Positions 1 to 12,028 of a DNA stretch of 64,000 nucleotides are shown piece after piece. Below the pieces are notes generated by a model that had not been told where the DNA came from, searched no databases, and saw nothing but the letters and a program-made list of their open reading frames with translations. Source of the stretch: Megalopta genalis (lineage: Eukaryota > Arthropoda > Insecta > Hymenoptera > Halictidae); contig NW_027476513.1 in the NCBI RefSeq assembly GCF_051020955.1, forward strand, positions 124,001 to 188,000. The letters are read 5' to 3'. Positions within the stretch are counted from its first letter, which is position 1; the number at the start of each line of letters is the position of its first letter. The position numbers and the translations under genes were made by a program.

Positions 1-215
1 CCACGCGAAACAAACGAGTTAGCTTCACATTAATTCGAAACACATGATTTAGCCTCAAATCAATGCGAGGTAGAAGATTAAGCTTCAAATCCATGCGAAA
101 CAAATGATTTAGCTTCAAATACTTGCGATATAAACGATATATCTTCAAATGCATGCGAAACAAACGAGTTAGCTTCACAGTCATTCGAAGCACATGATTT
201 AGCTTCAAATCAATG
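1..215. repeat. Left-edge array fragment
   Basis: The first 215 bases are ordinary monomers of a type seen again near 24420-24600, 26380-26540 and 59780-59960. The shared marks are an E monomer reading CACATTAATTCG (which puts TAA in the forward repeat frame), an A monomer with GAGGTAGAAG, and a C monomer ending GATATATCTTC. The fragment is cut by the window edge, so its full unit is not known. There is no gene. Confidence 0.85.
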
Positions 216-481
216 CGAAGTAGAAGGTTTAGCTTCGAATCCATGCGAAACAATTGATTTACCTTCAAATACTTGCGATATAAATGATTAAGCTTTAACT
301 GGAAGCGAAACAAGCGAGTTAGCTTCAAATTCATGCGAAACAAACGAGTTAGTTCACAGTCATTCGAAACACATGATTTAGCTTCAAATCAATACGAAGT
401 AGAAGGTTTAGCTTCAAATCCAAGCGAAACAAATAATTTAGCTTCAAATACTTGCGATATAAATGATTTAGATTCAACTGC

Positions 482-2599
482 ATGCGAAACAAACGAGTTA
501 CTTCACGTTCATTCGAAACACATGATTTAGATTCAAATCAATGCCGAGTAGAAGTTTTAGCTTCAAATCCAATCGAAACAAATGATTTTGCTTCAAATAC
601 TTGCGATACAAACGATATAGCTTCAAATCCATGCGAAACAAATGATTTAGCTTCACAGTCATTCGAAACACATGATTTAGCTTCAAATCAATGCGAAGTA
701 GAAGGTGTAGCTTCAAATCCATGCGAAACAAATAATTTAGCTTCAAATACTTGTGATATAAATGATTTAGATTCAACTGCATGCGAAACAAACGAGTTAG
801 CTTCACGTTCATTCGAAACACATGAGTTAGCTTCAAATCAATGCGAAGTAGAAGGTATAGCCTCAAATCGATGCGAAACAAATGATTTAGCTTCAAATAC
901 TAGCGATATAAATGACATAGCTCCAAATGGAAGCGAAACATGCGAGTTAGCTTCAAATCCATGCGAAACAAATGATTTAGCTTCAAGTACTTGCGATATA
1001 AACGATATAGCTTCAACTGCATGCGAAACAAACGAGTTAGCTTCAAATCCACACGAAACACATGATTTATCTTCCATGCATTGCGCAGTAGAAGGTTTAG
1101 CTTCAAATCCATGCGAAACAAATGATTTAGCTTCACAGACATTCGTAACACATGATTTAAATTCAAATCAATGCGAAGTAGGAGGTTTAGCTTCAAATCC
1201 ATGCGAAACAAATGATTTACCTTCAAGTACTATCGATACAAATGATTTAGCTTCAACTGAAAACGAAACAAGCGAGTTAGGTTCTAATCTATGCGAAACA
1301 CATGATTTATCATCAAAGCAACGCGAAGAAGAAGGATTAGCTTCAAATCCATGCGAAACAAATGATTTAGCTTCAAATACTTGGGATATAAACGATATAG
1401 CTTCAAATGCATGCGATACAAACGAGTTAGCTTCACATTCATTCGAAACACATGATTTAGCTTCAAATCAATGCGAAGTAGAAGGTTTAGCTTCACATCC
1501 ACGCGAAACAAATGATTTTGCTTCAAATACTTGGGATATAAATGATTTAGATTCAACTGCATGCGAAACAAACAAGTTAGATTCAAATCCGTGCAAAACA
1601 CGAGATTTGGAATTAAATCAATGCCGAGTAGAAGGTTTAGCTTCAAATCCATGCGAAACAAATGATTTGGCTTCAAATACTTGCGATATAAATGATTTAG
1701 CATCAACTGCAAGCGATACATGCGAAGAAGCTTCTAACTCATGCGAAAAAAAAGATTTAGCTTCAAATCCTTGGGACATAAACGATATAGCTTCAAATGC
1801 ATGCGAAACAATCGAGTTAGCTTCACATTCATTCGAAACACATGATTTAACTTCAAATCAATGCGAAGAAGAAGGTTTAGCTTCAAATCCACGCGAAACA
1901 AATGATTTTGCTTCAAATACTTGGGATATAAATGATTTAGATTCAACTGCATGCGAAACAAACAAGTTAGATTCAAATCCGTGCAAAACACGAGATTTGG
2001 AATTAAATCAATGCCGAGTAGAAGTTTTAGTTTCAAATCCTTGCGAAACAAATGATTTAGCTTCAAATACTTGGGATATAAACGATATAGCTTTAACTGG
2101 AAGCGGAACAAGCGAGTTAGCTTCAAATCCATGCGAGACACATGATTTGTCTTCAAAGGAGTACGAAGTCGAAGGTTTATCTTCAAATCCATGCGAAACA
2201 AATGATTTAACTTCAAATACTAGCGATATAAAAGATATAGCTTCAACTGGAAGCGAAACAAGCGAGTTAGCTTCTAATCCATGCGAAACAAATGATTTAG
2301 CTTCAAATACTTGCGATATAAACGATATAGCTTTAACTGGAAGCGGAACAAGCGAGTTAGCTTCAAAACCATGCGAAACACATGATTTGTCTTCAACGGA
2401 ATACGAAGTAGAAGGTTTATCTTCAAATCCATGCGAAACAAATGATTTAACTTCAAATACTAGCGATATAAATGATATAGCTTCAACTGGAAGCGAAACA
2501 AGCGAGTTAGCTTCTAATCCATGCGAAACAAATGATTTAGCTTCAAATACTTGCGATATAAACGATATAGCTTCAAATGCATGCGAAAAAACGAGTTAG
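482..2599 (+). other. 705-codon open stretch in the repeat (probably not a gene)
   Basis: This is one of the two longest open frames and begins at a true ATG. The ATG lies in a different repeat frame and joins the ASNPCETNDL frame only because one base was lost near 500. The frame ends at TAG because of another one-base loss at about 2588. The product would be about 70 hydrophilic, acidic ten-residue repeats with a Cys in most, no signal peptide, no non-repeat domain and no membrane segment. Two reverse frames are also largely open over the same bases. Against the copy at 5850-7967 I see three synonymous and three amino-acid-changing substitutions, so there is no sign of protein-level constraint. 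I treat it as a by-product of a stop-free monomer. Confidence 0.2.
1460..1609 (+). repeat. Example of one complete 150-bp pentamer
   Basis: A clean five-monomer cycle is visible here: A at 1460-1489 (ASNQCEVEGL), B at 1490-1519 (ASHPRETNDF), C at 1520-1549 (ASNTWDINDL), D at 1550-1579 (DSTACETNKL) and E at 1580-1609 (DSNPCKTRDL). A new A monomer (ELNQCRVEGL) starts at 1610. The D monomer carries the palindrome GCATGC; in other cycles the E monomer carries TTCGAA. It is given only as a reference for reading the other entries. Confidence 0.9.
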
Positions 2600-3482
2600 C
2601 TTCACATTCATTCGCAACACACGATTTAGCTTCAAATCAATGCGAAGTATAAGATTGAGCTTCAAATCCATGCGAAACAAATGATTTAGCTTCAAATACT
2701 TGAGATATAAATGATTTAGCTTCAACTGGAAGCGAATCAATCGAGTTAGATTCGAATCCACGCGAAACACATGATTTATCTTCCAAGCAATGCGAAGTAG
2801 AAGGTTTAGCTTCAAATCCATGCGAAACAAATGATTTAGCTTCAAGTACTAGCGATATAAATGACTTAGCTCCAACTGGAAGCGAGACATGCGAGTTAGC
2901 TTCAAATCCATGCGAAACAAATGATTTACCTTCAAATACTTGCGATACAAACGATATAGCTTCAAATTCATGCGAAACAAACGAGTTAGCTTCACAGTCA
3001 TTCGAAACACATGATTTAGCTTCAAATCAATGCGAAGTAGAAGGTTTAGCTTCAAATCCATGCGAAACAAATGATTTACCGTCAAATACTTGCGATATAA
3101 ATGATTTAGCTTTAACTGGAAGCGGAACAATCGAGTTAGCTTCAAATCCACGTGAAACACATGATTTATCTTCCAAGCAATGCGAAGTAGAAGGTTTGGC
3201 TTCAAGTCCAAGCGAAACATATGATTTTGCTTCAAACACCTGCGATATAAATGATTTAGATTAAACTGCATGCGAAACAAACAAGTTAGTTTCAAATCCA
3301 TGCCAAAAAAGAGATTTAGATTTAAATTAATGCGGAGTAGAAGTTTTAGCTACAAATGCATGCGAAACAAATGATTTAGCTTCAAATACATGTGATATAA
3401 ACGATATAGGTTCAAATGCATGCGATACAAACGAGTTAGCTTCACATTCATTCGAAAGACATGACTAAGGTTCAAAGCAAGG

Positions 3483-4532
3483 CGAAGTAGAAGGTTTAGC
3501 TTCAAATCCATGCGAAACAAATGATTTAGCTTCAAATACTTGCGATATAAAAGATTTAGCTTTAACTGGAAACGAAACAAGCGAGTTAGCTTCAAATCCA
3601 TGCGAAACACATGATTTGTCTTCAAAGGAATACGAAGTAGAAGGTGTAGCTTCAAATCCATGCGAAACAAAAGATTTAACTTCAAATACTAGCGATATAA
3701 ATGATTTATCTTCAACTTGAAGCGAGACAAACGAGTTAGCTTTACATTCATTCGAAACACATGATTTAGCTTCAAATCAATGCGAAGTAGAAGGTTTAGC
3801 TTCAAATCCACGCGAAACAAATGATTTTGCTTCAAATACATGTGATATAAACGATATAGGTTCAAATGCATGCGATACAAACGAGTTAGCTTCACATTCA
3901 TTCGCAAGACATGACTAAGGTTCAAAGCAAGGCGAAGTAGAAGGTTTAGCTTCAAATCCATGCGAAACAAATGATTTAGCTTCAAGTACTTGCGATATAA
4001 AAGATTTAGCTTTAACTGGAAACGAAACAAGCGAGTTAGCTTCAAATCCATGCGAAACACATGATTTGTCTTCAAAGGAATACGAAGTAGAAGGTGTAGC
4101 TTCAAATCCATGCGAAACAAAAGATTTAACTTCAAATACTAGCGATATAAATGATTTATCTTCAACTTGAAGCGAGACAAACGAGTTAGCTTTACATTCA
4201 TTCGAAACACATGATTTAGCTTCAAATCAATGCGAAGTAGAAGGTTTAGCTTCAAATCCACGCGAAACAAATGATTTTGCTTCAAATACTTGGGATATAA
4301 ATAATTTAGATTCAACTGCATGCGAAACAAACAAGTTAGATTCAAATCCGTGCAAAACACGAGATTTGGAATTAAATCAATGCCGAGTAGAAGTTTTAGC
4401 TGCAAATCCTTGCGAAACAAATGATTTAGCTTCAAATACTTGGGATATAAACGATATAGCTTTAACTGGAAGCGGAACAAGCGAGTTAGCTTCAAAACCA
4501 TGCGAAACATATGATTTGTCTTCAACGGAATA
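3483..4532. repeat. 1,050-bp tandem duplication, copy 1
   Basis: Rows here repeat 1,050 bases (35 monomers) downstream at 4533-5582. A useful mark is the sentence end TTCAACTTGA followed by AGCGAGAC, which falls near 3711, 4161, 4761 and 5211. This gives spacings of 450, 600 and 450 bases. The same mark occurs only twice in the 5.6-9.9 kb copy (near 9079 and 9529), so that copy lacks this expansion. Confidence 0.88.
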
Positions 4533-5582
4533 CGAAGTAGAAGGTTTAGCTTCGAATCCATGCGAAACAAATGATTTAGCTTCAAATACTTGCGATATAA
4601 AAGATTTAGCTTTAACTGGAAACGAAACAAGCGAGTTAGCTTCAAATCCATGCGAAACACATGATTTGTCTTCAAAGGAATACGAAGTAGAAGGTGTAGC
4701 TTCAAATCCATGCGAAACAAAAGATTTAACTTCAAATACTAGCGATATAAATGATTTATCTTCAACTTGAAGCGAGACAAACGAGTTAGCTTTACATTCA
4801 TTCGAAACACATGATTTAGCTTCAAATCAATGCGAAGTAGAAGGTTTAGCTTCAAATCCACGCGAAACAAATGATTTTGCTTCAAATACATGTGATATAA
4901 ACGATATAGGTTCAAATGCATGCGATACAAACGAGTTAGCTTCACATTCATTCGCAAGACATGACTAAGGTTCAAAGCAAGGCGAAGTAGAAGGTTTAGC
5001 TTCAAATCCATGCGAAACAAATGATTTAGCTTCAAGTACTTGCGATATAAAAGATTTAGCTTTAACTGGAAACGAAACAAGCGAGTTAGCTTCAAATCCA
5101 TGCGAAACACATGATTTGTCTTCAAAGGAATACGAAGTAGAAGGTGTAGCTTCAAATCCATGCGAAACAAAAGATTTAACTTCAAATACTAGCGATATAA
5201 ATGATTTATCTTCAACTTGAAGCGAGACAAACGAGTTAGCTTTACATTCATTCGAAACACATGATTTAGCTTCAAATCAATGCGAAGTAGAAGGTTTAGC
5301 TTCAAATCCACGCGAAACAAATGATTTTGCTTCAAATACTTGGGATATAAATAATTTAGATTCAACTGCATGCGAAACAAACAAGTTAGATTCAAATCCG
5401 TGCAAAACACGAGATTTGGAATTAAATCAATGCCGAGTAGAAGTTTTAGCTGCAAATCCTTGCGAAACAAATGATTTAGCTTCAAATACTTGGGATATAA
5501 ACGATATAGCTTTAACTGGAAGCGGAACAAGCGAGTTAGCTTCAAAACCATGCGAAACATATGATTTGTCTTCAACGGAATA
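4533..5582. repeat. 1,050-bp tandem duplication, copy 2
   Basis: Direct partner of 3483-4532. Similarity runs on until about 5627, where TTACCTTC replaces TTAGCTTC. The block fills most of the gap between the two 4.33-kb segmental copies. In the forward repeat frame, stops occur at the TTGA mark and in GACTAAGG. Confidence 0.87.
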
Positions 5583-8500
5583 CGAAGTAGAAGGTTTAGC
5601 TTCGAATCCATGCGAAACAAATGATTTACCTTCAAATACTTGCGATATAAATGATTAAGCTTTAACTGGAAGCGAAACAAGCGAGTTAGCTTCAAATTCA
5701 TGCGAAACAAACGAGTTAGCTTCACAGTCATTCGAAACACATGATTTAGCTTCAAATCAATACGAAGTAGAAGGTTTAGCTTCAAATCCAAGCGAAACAA
5801 ATAATTTAGCTTCAAATACTTGCGATATAAATGATTTAGATTCAACTGCATGCGAAACAAACGAGTTACTTCACGTTCATTCGAAACACATGATTTAGAT
5901 TCAAATCAATGCCGAGTAGAAGTTTTAGCTTCAAATCCAAGCGAAACAAATGATTTTGCTTCAAATACTTGCGATACAAACGATATAGCTTCAAATCCAT
6001 GCGAAACAAATGATTTAGCTTCACAGTCATTCGAAACACATGATTTAGCTTCAAATCAATGCGAAGTAGAAGGTGTAGCTTCAAATCCATGCGAAACAAA
6101 TAATTTAGCTTCAAATACTTGTGATATAAATGATTTAGATTCAACTGCATGCGAAACAAACGAGTTAGCTTCACGTTCATTCGAAACACATGAGTTAGCT
6201 TCAAATCAATGCGAAGTAGAAGGTATAGCCTCAAATCGATGCGAAACAAATGATTTAGCTTCAAATACTAGCGATATAAATGACATAGCTCCAAATGGAA
6301 GCGAAACATGCGAGTTAGCTTCAAATCCATGCGAAACAAATGATTTAGCTTCAAGTACTTGCGATATAAACGATATAGCTTCAACTGCATGCGAAACAAA
6401 CGAGTTAGCTTCAAATCCACACGAAACACATGATTTATCTTCCATGCATTGCGCAGTAGAAGGTTTAGCTTCAAATCCATGCGAAACAAATGATTTAGCT
6501 TCACAGACATTCGTAACACATGATTTAAATTCAAATCAGTGCGAAGTAGGAGGTTTAGCTTCAAATCCATGCGAAACAAATGATTTACCTTCAAGTACTA
6601 TCGATACAAATGATTTAGCTTCAACTGAAAACGAAACAAGCGAGTTAGGTTCTAATCTATGCGAAACACATGATTTATCATCAAAGCAACGCGAAGAAGA
6701 AGGATTAGCTTCAAATCCATGCGAAACAAATGATTTAGCTTCAAATACTTGGGATATAAACGATATAGCTTCAAATGCATGCGATACAAACGAGTTAGCT
6801 TCACATTCATTCGAAACACATGATTTAGCTTCAAATCAATGCGAAGTAGAAGGTTTAGCTTCACATCCACGCGAAACAAATGATTTTGCTTCAAATACTT
6901 GGGATATAAATGATTTAGATTCAACTGCATGCGAAACAAACAAGTTAGATTCAAATCCGTGCAAAACACGAGATTTGGAATTAAATCAATGCCGAGTAGA
7001 AGGTTTAGCTTCAAATCCATGCGAAACAAATGATTTGGCTTCAAATACTTGCGATATAAATGATTTAGCATCAACTGCAAGCGATACATGCGAAGAAGCT
7101 TCTAACTCATGCGAAAAAAAAGATTTAGCTTCAAATCCTTGGGACATAAATGATATAGCTTCAAATGCATGCGAAACAATCGAGTTAGCTTCACATTCAT
7201 TCGAAACACATGATTTAACTTCAAATCAATGCGAAGAAGAAGGTTTAGCTTCAAATCCACGCGAAACAAATGATTTTGCTTCAAATACTTGGGATATAAA
7301 TGATTTAGATTCAACTGCATGCGAAACAAATAAGTTAGATTCAAATCCGTGCAAAACACGAGATTTGGAATTAAATCAATGCCGAGTAGAAGTTTTAGCT
7401 TCAAATCCTTGCGAAACAAATGATTTAGCTTCAAATACTTGGGATATAAACGATATAGCTTTAACTGGAAGCGGAACAAGCGAGTTAGCTTCAAATCCAT
7501 GCGAGACACATGATTTGTCTTCAAAGGAGTACGAAGTCGAAGGTTTATCTTCAAATCCATGCGAAACAAATGATTTAACTTCAAATACTAGCGATATAAA
7601 AGATATAGCTTCAACTGGAAGCGAAACAAGCGAGTTAGCTTCTAATCCATGCGAAACAAATGATTTAGCTTCAAATACTTGCGATATAAACGATATAGCT
7701 TTAACTGGAAGCGGAACAAGCGAGTTAGCTTCAAAACCATGCGAAACACATGATTTGTCTTCAACGGAATACGAAGTAGAAGGTTTATCTTCAAATCCAT
7801 GCGAAACAAATGATTTAACTTCAAATACTAGCGATATAAATGATATAGCTTCAACTGGAAGCGAAACAAGAGAGTTAGCTTCTAATCCATGCGAAACAAA
7901 TGATTTAGCTTCAAATACTTGCGATATAAACGATATAGCTTCAAATGCATGCGAAAAAACGAGTTAGCTTCACATTCATTCGAAACACACGATTTAGCTT
8001 CAAATCAATGCGAAGTATAAGATTGAGCTTCAAATCCATGCGAAACAAATGATTTAGCTTCAAATACTTGAGATATAAATGATTTAGCTTCAACTGGAAG
8101 CGAATCAATCGAGTTAGATTCGAATCCACGCGAAACACATGATTTATCTTCCAAGCAATGCGAAGTAGAAGGTTTAGCTTCAAATCCATGCGAAACAAAT
8201 GATTTAGCTTCAAGTACTAGCGATATAAATGACTTAGCTCCAACTGGAAGCGAGACATGCGAGTTAGCTTCAAATCCATGCGAAACAAATGATTTACCTT
8301 CAAATACTTGCGATACAAACGATATAGCTTCAAATTCATGCGAAACAAACGAGTTAGCTTCACAGTCATTCGAAACACATGATTTAGCTTCAAATCAATG
8401 CGAAGTAGAAGGTTTAGCTTCAAATCCATGCGAAACAAATGATTTACCGTCAAATACTTGCGATATAAATGATTTAGCTTTAACTGGAAGCGGAACAATC

Positions 8501-9916
8501 GAGTTAGCTTCAAATCCACGTGAAACACATGATTTATCTTCCAAGCAATGCGAAGTAGAAGGTTTGGCTTCAAGTCCAAGCGAAACATATGATTTTGCTT
8601 CAAACACCTGCGATATAAATGATTTAGATTAAATTGCATGCGAAACAAACAAGTTAGTTTCAAATCCATGCCAAAAAAGAGATTTAGATTTAAATTAATG
8701 CGGAGTAGAAGTTTTAGCTACAAATGCATGCGAAACAAATGATTTAGCTTCAAATACATGTGATATAAACGATATAGGTTCAAATGCATGCGATACAAAC
8801 GAGTTAGCTTCACATTCATTCGAAAGACATGACTAAGGTTCAAAGCAAGGCGAAGTAGAAGGTTTAGCTTCAAATCCATGCGAAACAAATGATTTAGCTT
8901 CAAATACTTGCGATATAAAAGATTTAGCTTTAACTGGAAACGAAACAAGCGAGTTAGCTTCAAATCCATGCGAAACACATGATTTGTCTTCAAAGGAATA
9001 CGAAGTAGAAGGTGTAGCTTCAAATCCATGCGAAACAAAAGATTTAACTTCAAATACTAGCGATATAAATGATTTATCTTCAACTTGAAGCGAGACAAAC
9101 GAGTTAGCTTTACATTCATTCGAAACACATGATTTAGCTTCAAATCAATGCGAAGTAGAAGGTTTAGCTTCAAATCCACGCGAAACAAATGATTTTGCTT
9201 CAAATACATGTGATATAAACGATATAGGTTCAAATGCATGCGATACAAACGAGTTAGCTTCACATTCATTCGCAAGACATGACTAAGGTTCAAAGCAAGG
9301 CGAAGTAGAAGGTTTAGCTTCAAATCCATGCGAAACAAATGATTTAGCTTCAAATACTTGCGATATAAAAGATTTAGCTTTAACTGGAAACGAAACAAGC
9401 GAGTTAGCTTCAAATCCATGCGAAACACATGATTTGTCTTCAAAGGAATACGAAGTAGAAGGTGTAGCTTCAAATCCATGCGAAACAAAAGATTTAACTT
9501 CAAATACTAGCGATATAAATGATTTATCTTCAACTTGAAGCGAGACAAACGAGTTAGCTTTACATTCATTCGAAACACATGATTTAGCTTCAAATCAATG
9601 CGAAGTAGAAGGTTTAGCTTCAAATCCACGCGAAACAAATGATTTTGCTTCAAATACTTGGGATATAAATAATTTAGATTCAACTGCATGCGAAACAAAC
9701 AAGTTAGATTCAAATCCGTGCAAAACACGAGATTTGGAATTAAATCAATGCCGAGTAGAAGTTTTAGCTGCAAATCCTTGCGAAACAAATGATTTAGCTT
9801 CAAATACTTGGGATATAAACGATATAGCTTTAACTGGAAGCGGAACAAGCGAGTTAGCTTCAAAACCATGCGAAACATATGATTTGTCTTCAACGGAATA
9901 CGAAGTAGAAGGTTTA
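5583..9916. repeat. 4.33-kb segmental repeat, copy 2
   Basis: Partner of 216-4548. It shares private marks with copy 1, including the one-base deletions before GTTACTTCACG (near 5868) and in the A-run at 7957, and the rare in-frame stops after GAAGTATAAG. Those indels therefore predate the duplication. It keeps the base that copy 1 lost near 353. The two copies are separated by 1,034 bases of further array (4549-5582). High identity over more than 4 kb points to recent duplication or conversion. Confidence 0.9.
5850..7967 (+). other. 705-codon open stretch, duplicate of 482-2599 (probably not a gene)
   Basis: Same structure, same fortuitous ATG and same terminal A-run deletion as 482-2599, inherited through the 5,368-bp duplication. 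The amino-acid differences are at residues 31 (Ile to Ser), 517 (Val to Ala) and about 674 (Ser to Arg). No promoter, polyadenylation signal with context or splice structure can be seen, because flanking sequence is the same repeat. Confidence 0.2.
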
Positions 9917-12028
9917 TCTTCAAATCCATGCGAAACAAATGATTTAACTTCAAATACTAGCGATATAAATGATTTAGATTCAACTGCATGCGAAACAAAT
10001 GATTTGGCTTCAAATACTTGCGATATAAATGATTTAGCTTTAACTGGAAGCGGAACAAGCGAGTTAGCTTCAAATCCATGCGAGACACATGATTTGTCTT
10101 CAAAGGAATACGAAGTCGAAGGTTTATCTTCAAATCCATGCGAAACAAATGATTTAACTTCAAATACTAGCGATATACAAGATATAGCTTCAACTGGAAG
10201 CGAAACAAGCGAGTTAGCTTCTAATCCATGCGAAACAAATGATTTAGCTTCAAATACTTGCGATATAAACGATATAGCTTCAAATGCATGCGAAACAAAC
10301 GAGTTAGCTTCACATTCATTCGAAACACATGATTTATCTTCCATGCATTGCGCAGTAGAAGGTTTAGCTTCAAATCCATGCGAAACAAATGATTTTGCTT
10401 CAAACACTTGCGGTATAAATGATTTAACTTCAACTGGAAGTGAAACAAGCGAGTTAGCTTCAAATCCATGCGAAACACATGATTTATCTTCAAAGTGACG
10501 CGAAGTAGATGGTTTATCTTCAAATCCATGCGAAACAAAAGATTTATCTTCAAATACTAGCGCTATAAATGATATTGCTTCAAATGCATGCGAAACAAAC
10601 GAGTTAGCTTCACATTCATTCGAAACACATGATTTAGCTTCAAATAAATGCGAAATAGAAGGTTTAGCTTCAAATCCATGCGAAACAAGTGATTTAGCTT
10701 CAAATACATGCGATATAAGTGATTTAGATTCAACTGCAAGCGAAACAAACGAGTTAGCTTCAAATCCACACGAAACACATGATTTATCTTCCATGCATTG
10801 CGCAGTAGAAGGTTTAGCTTCAAATCCATGCGAAACAAATGATTTTGCTTCAAAGTCATTCGAAACACACGATTTAAATTCAAATCAATGCGAATTAGAA
10901 TGTTTTGCTTCAAATCCATGCGAAACAAATGATTTACCTTCAAATACATGTGATATAAACGATATAGGTTCAAATGCATGCGATACAAACGAGTTAGCTT
11001 GACATTCATTCGCAAGACATGACTAAGGTTCAAAGCAAGGCGAAGTAGAAGGTTTAGCTTCAAATCCATGCGAAACAAATGATTTAGCTTCAAATACTTG
11101 CGATATAAAAGATTTAGCTTTAACTGGAAACGAAACAAGCGAGTTAGGTTCTAATCTATGCGAAACACATGATTTATCTTCAAAGCAACGCGAAGTAGAA
11201 GGATTAGCTTCAAATCCATGCGAAAAAAAGATTTAGATCAAATACTTGCGATATAAATGATTCAGCTTCAACTGGAAGTGAAACAAGCGAGTTAGCTTCA
11301 AATCCATGTGAAACACATGATTTATCTTCAAAGCAACGCGAAGTAGAGGGATTAGCTTCAAATCCATGCGAAACAAATGATTTACCTTCAAATACTTGCG
11401 ATACAAACGATATAGCTTCAAATTCATGCGAAACAAACGAGTTAGCTTCACAGTCATTCGAAACACATGATTTAGCTTCAAATTAATGCGAAGTAGAAGG
11501 TTTAGCTTCAAAACCATGCGAAACAAATGATTTACATTCAAATACTTGCGATATAAATGATTTAGCTTTAACTGGAAGCGGAACAAGCGAGTTAGCTTCA
11601 AATCCATGCGAGACACATGATTTGTCTTCAAAGGAACACGAAGTAGAAGGTTTATCTTCAAATCCATGCGAAACAAATGATTTAACTTCAAATACTAGCG
11701 ATATAAATGATATAGCTTCAACTGGAAGCGAAACAAACGAGTTAGATTCAAATTCAAGCGAAACAAATGATTTTGCTTCAAATACTTGGGATATAAATGA
11801 TTTAGATTCAACAGCATTCGAAACAAACAAGTTAGATTCAAATCCATGCAAAACACGAGATTTAGATTCAAATCAATGCCGAGTACAAGTTTTAGCTTCA
11901 AATCCATGCGAAACAAATGATTTAGCTTCAAATACTTGCGATATAAACGATATAGCTTCAAATGCATGCGAAACAAACGAGTTAGCTTCACAGTCATTCG
12001 AAAAACATGATTTAGCTTCAAATCAATG
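9601..12028. repeat. 2.43-kb tandem duplication, copy 1
   Basis: This block matches 12029-14546 directly downstream. The offset is 2,428 bases up to about 10570 and 2,518 bases after it, because this copy lacks three monomers (90 bp) that the partner has at 12999-13088. The rare two-base loss in AAAAAAAGATTTAGATCAA near 11230-11240 is shared with the partner near 13750. Its first 316 bases also belong to the end of the preceding 4.33-kb copy, so repeat levels overlap. Confidence 0.9.

Larger units (their letters stand above)
216..4548. repeat. 4.33-kb segmental repeat, copy 1
   Basis: This block matches 5583-9916 at an offset of 5,368 bases (5,367 left of about 354, where this copy lost one base). 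Across 482-2599 I could find only six substitutions against the partner, at 573, 1171, 1783, 1963, 2031 and 2503, so the copies are about 99.7% identical there. The left breakpoint lies in an A monomer after which both copies share TTCGAATCC. The right breakpoint is at 4549, where TTTAGC here becomes TTTATC in the other copy. 5,368 is 179 monomers minus two bases. Confidence 0.9.
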
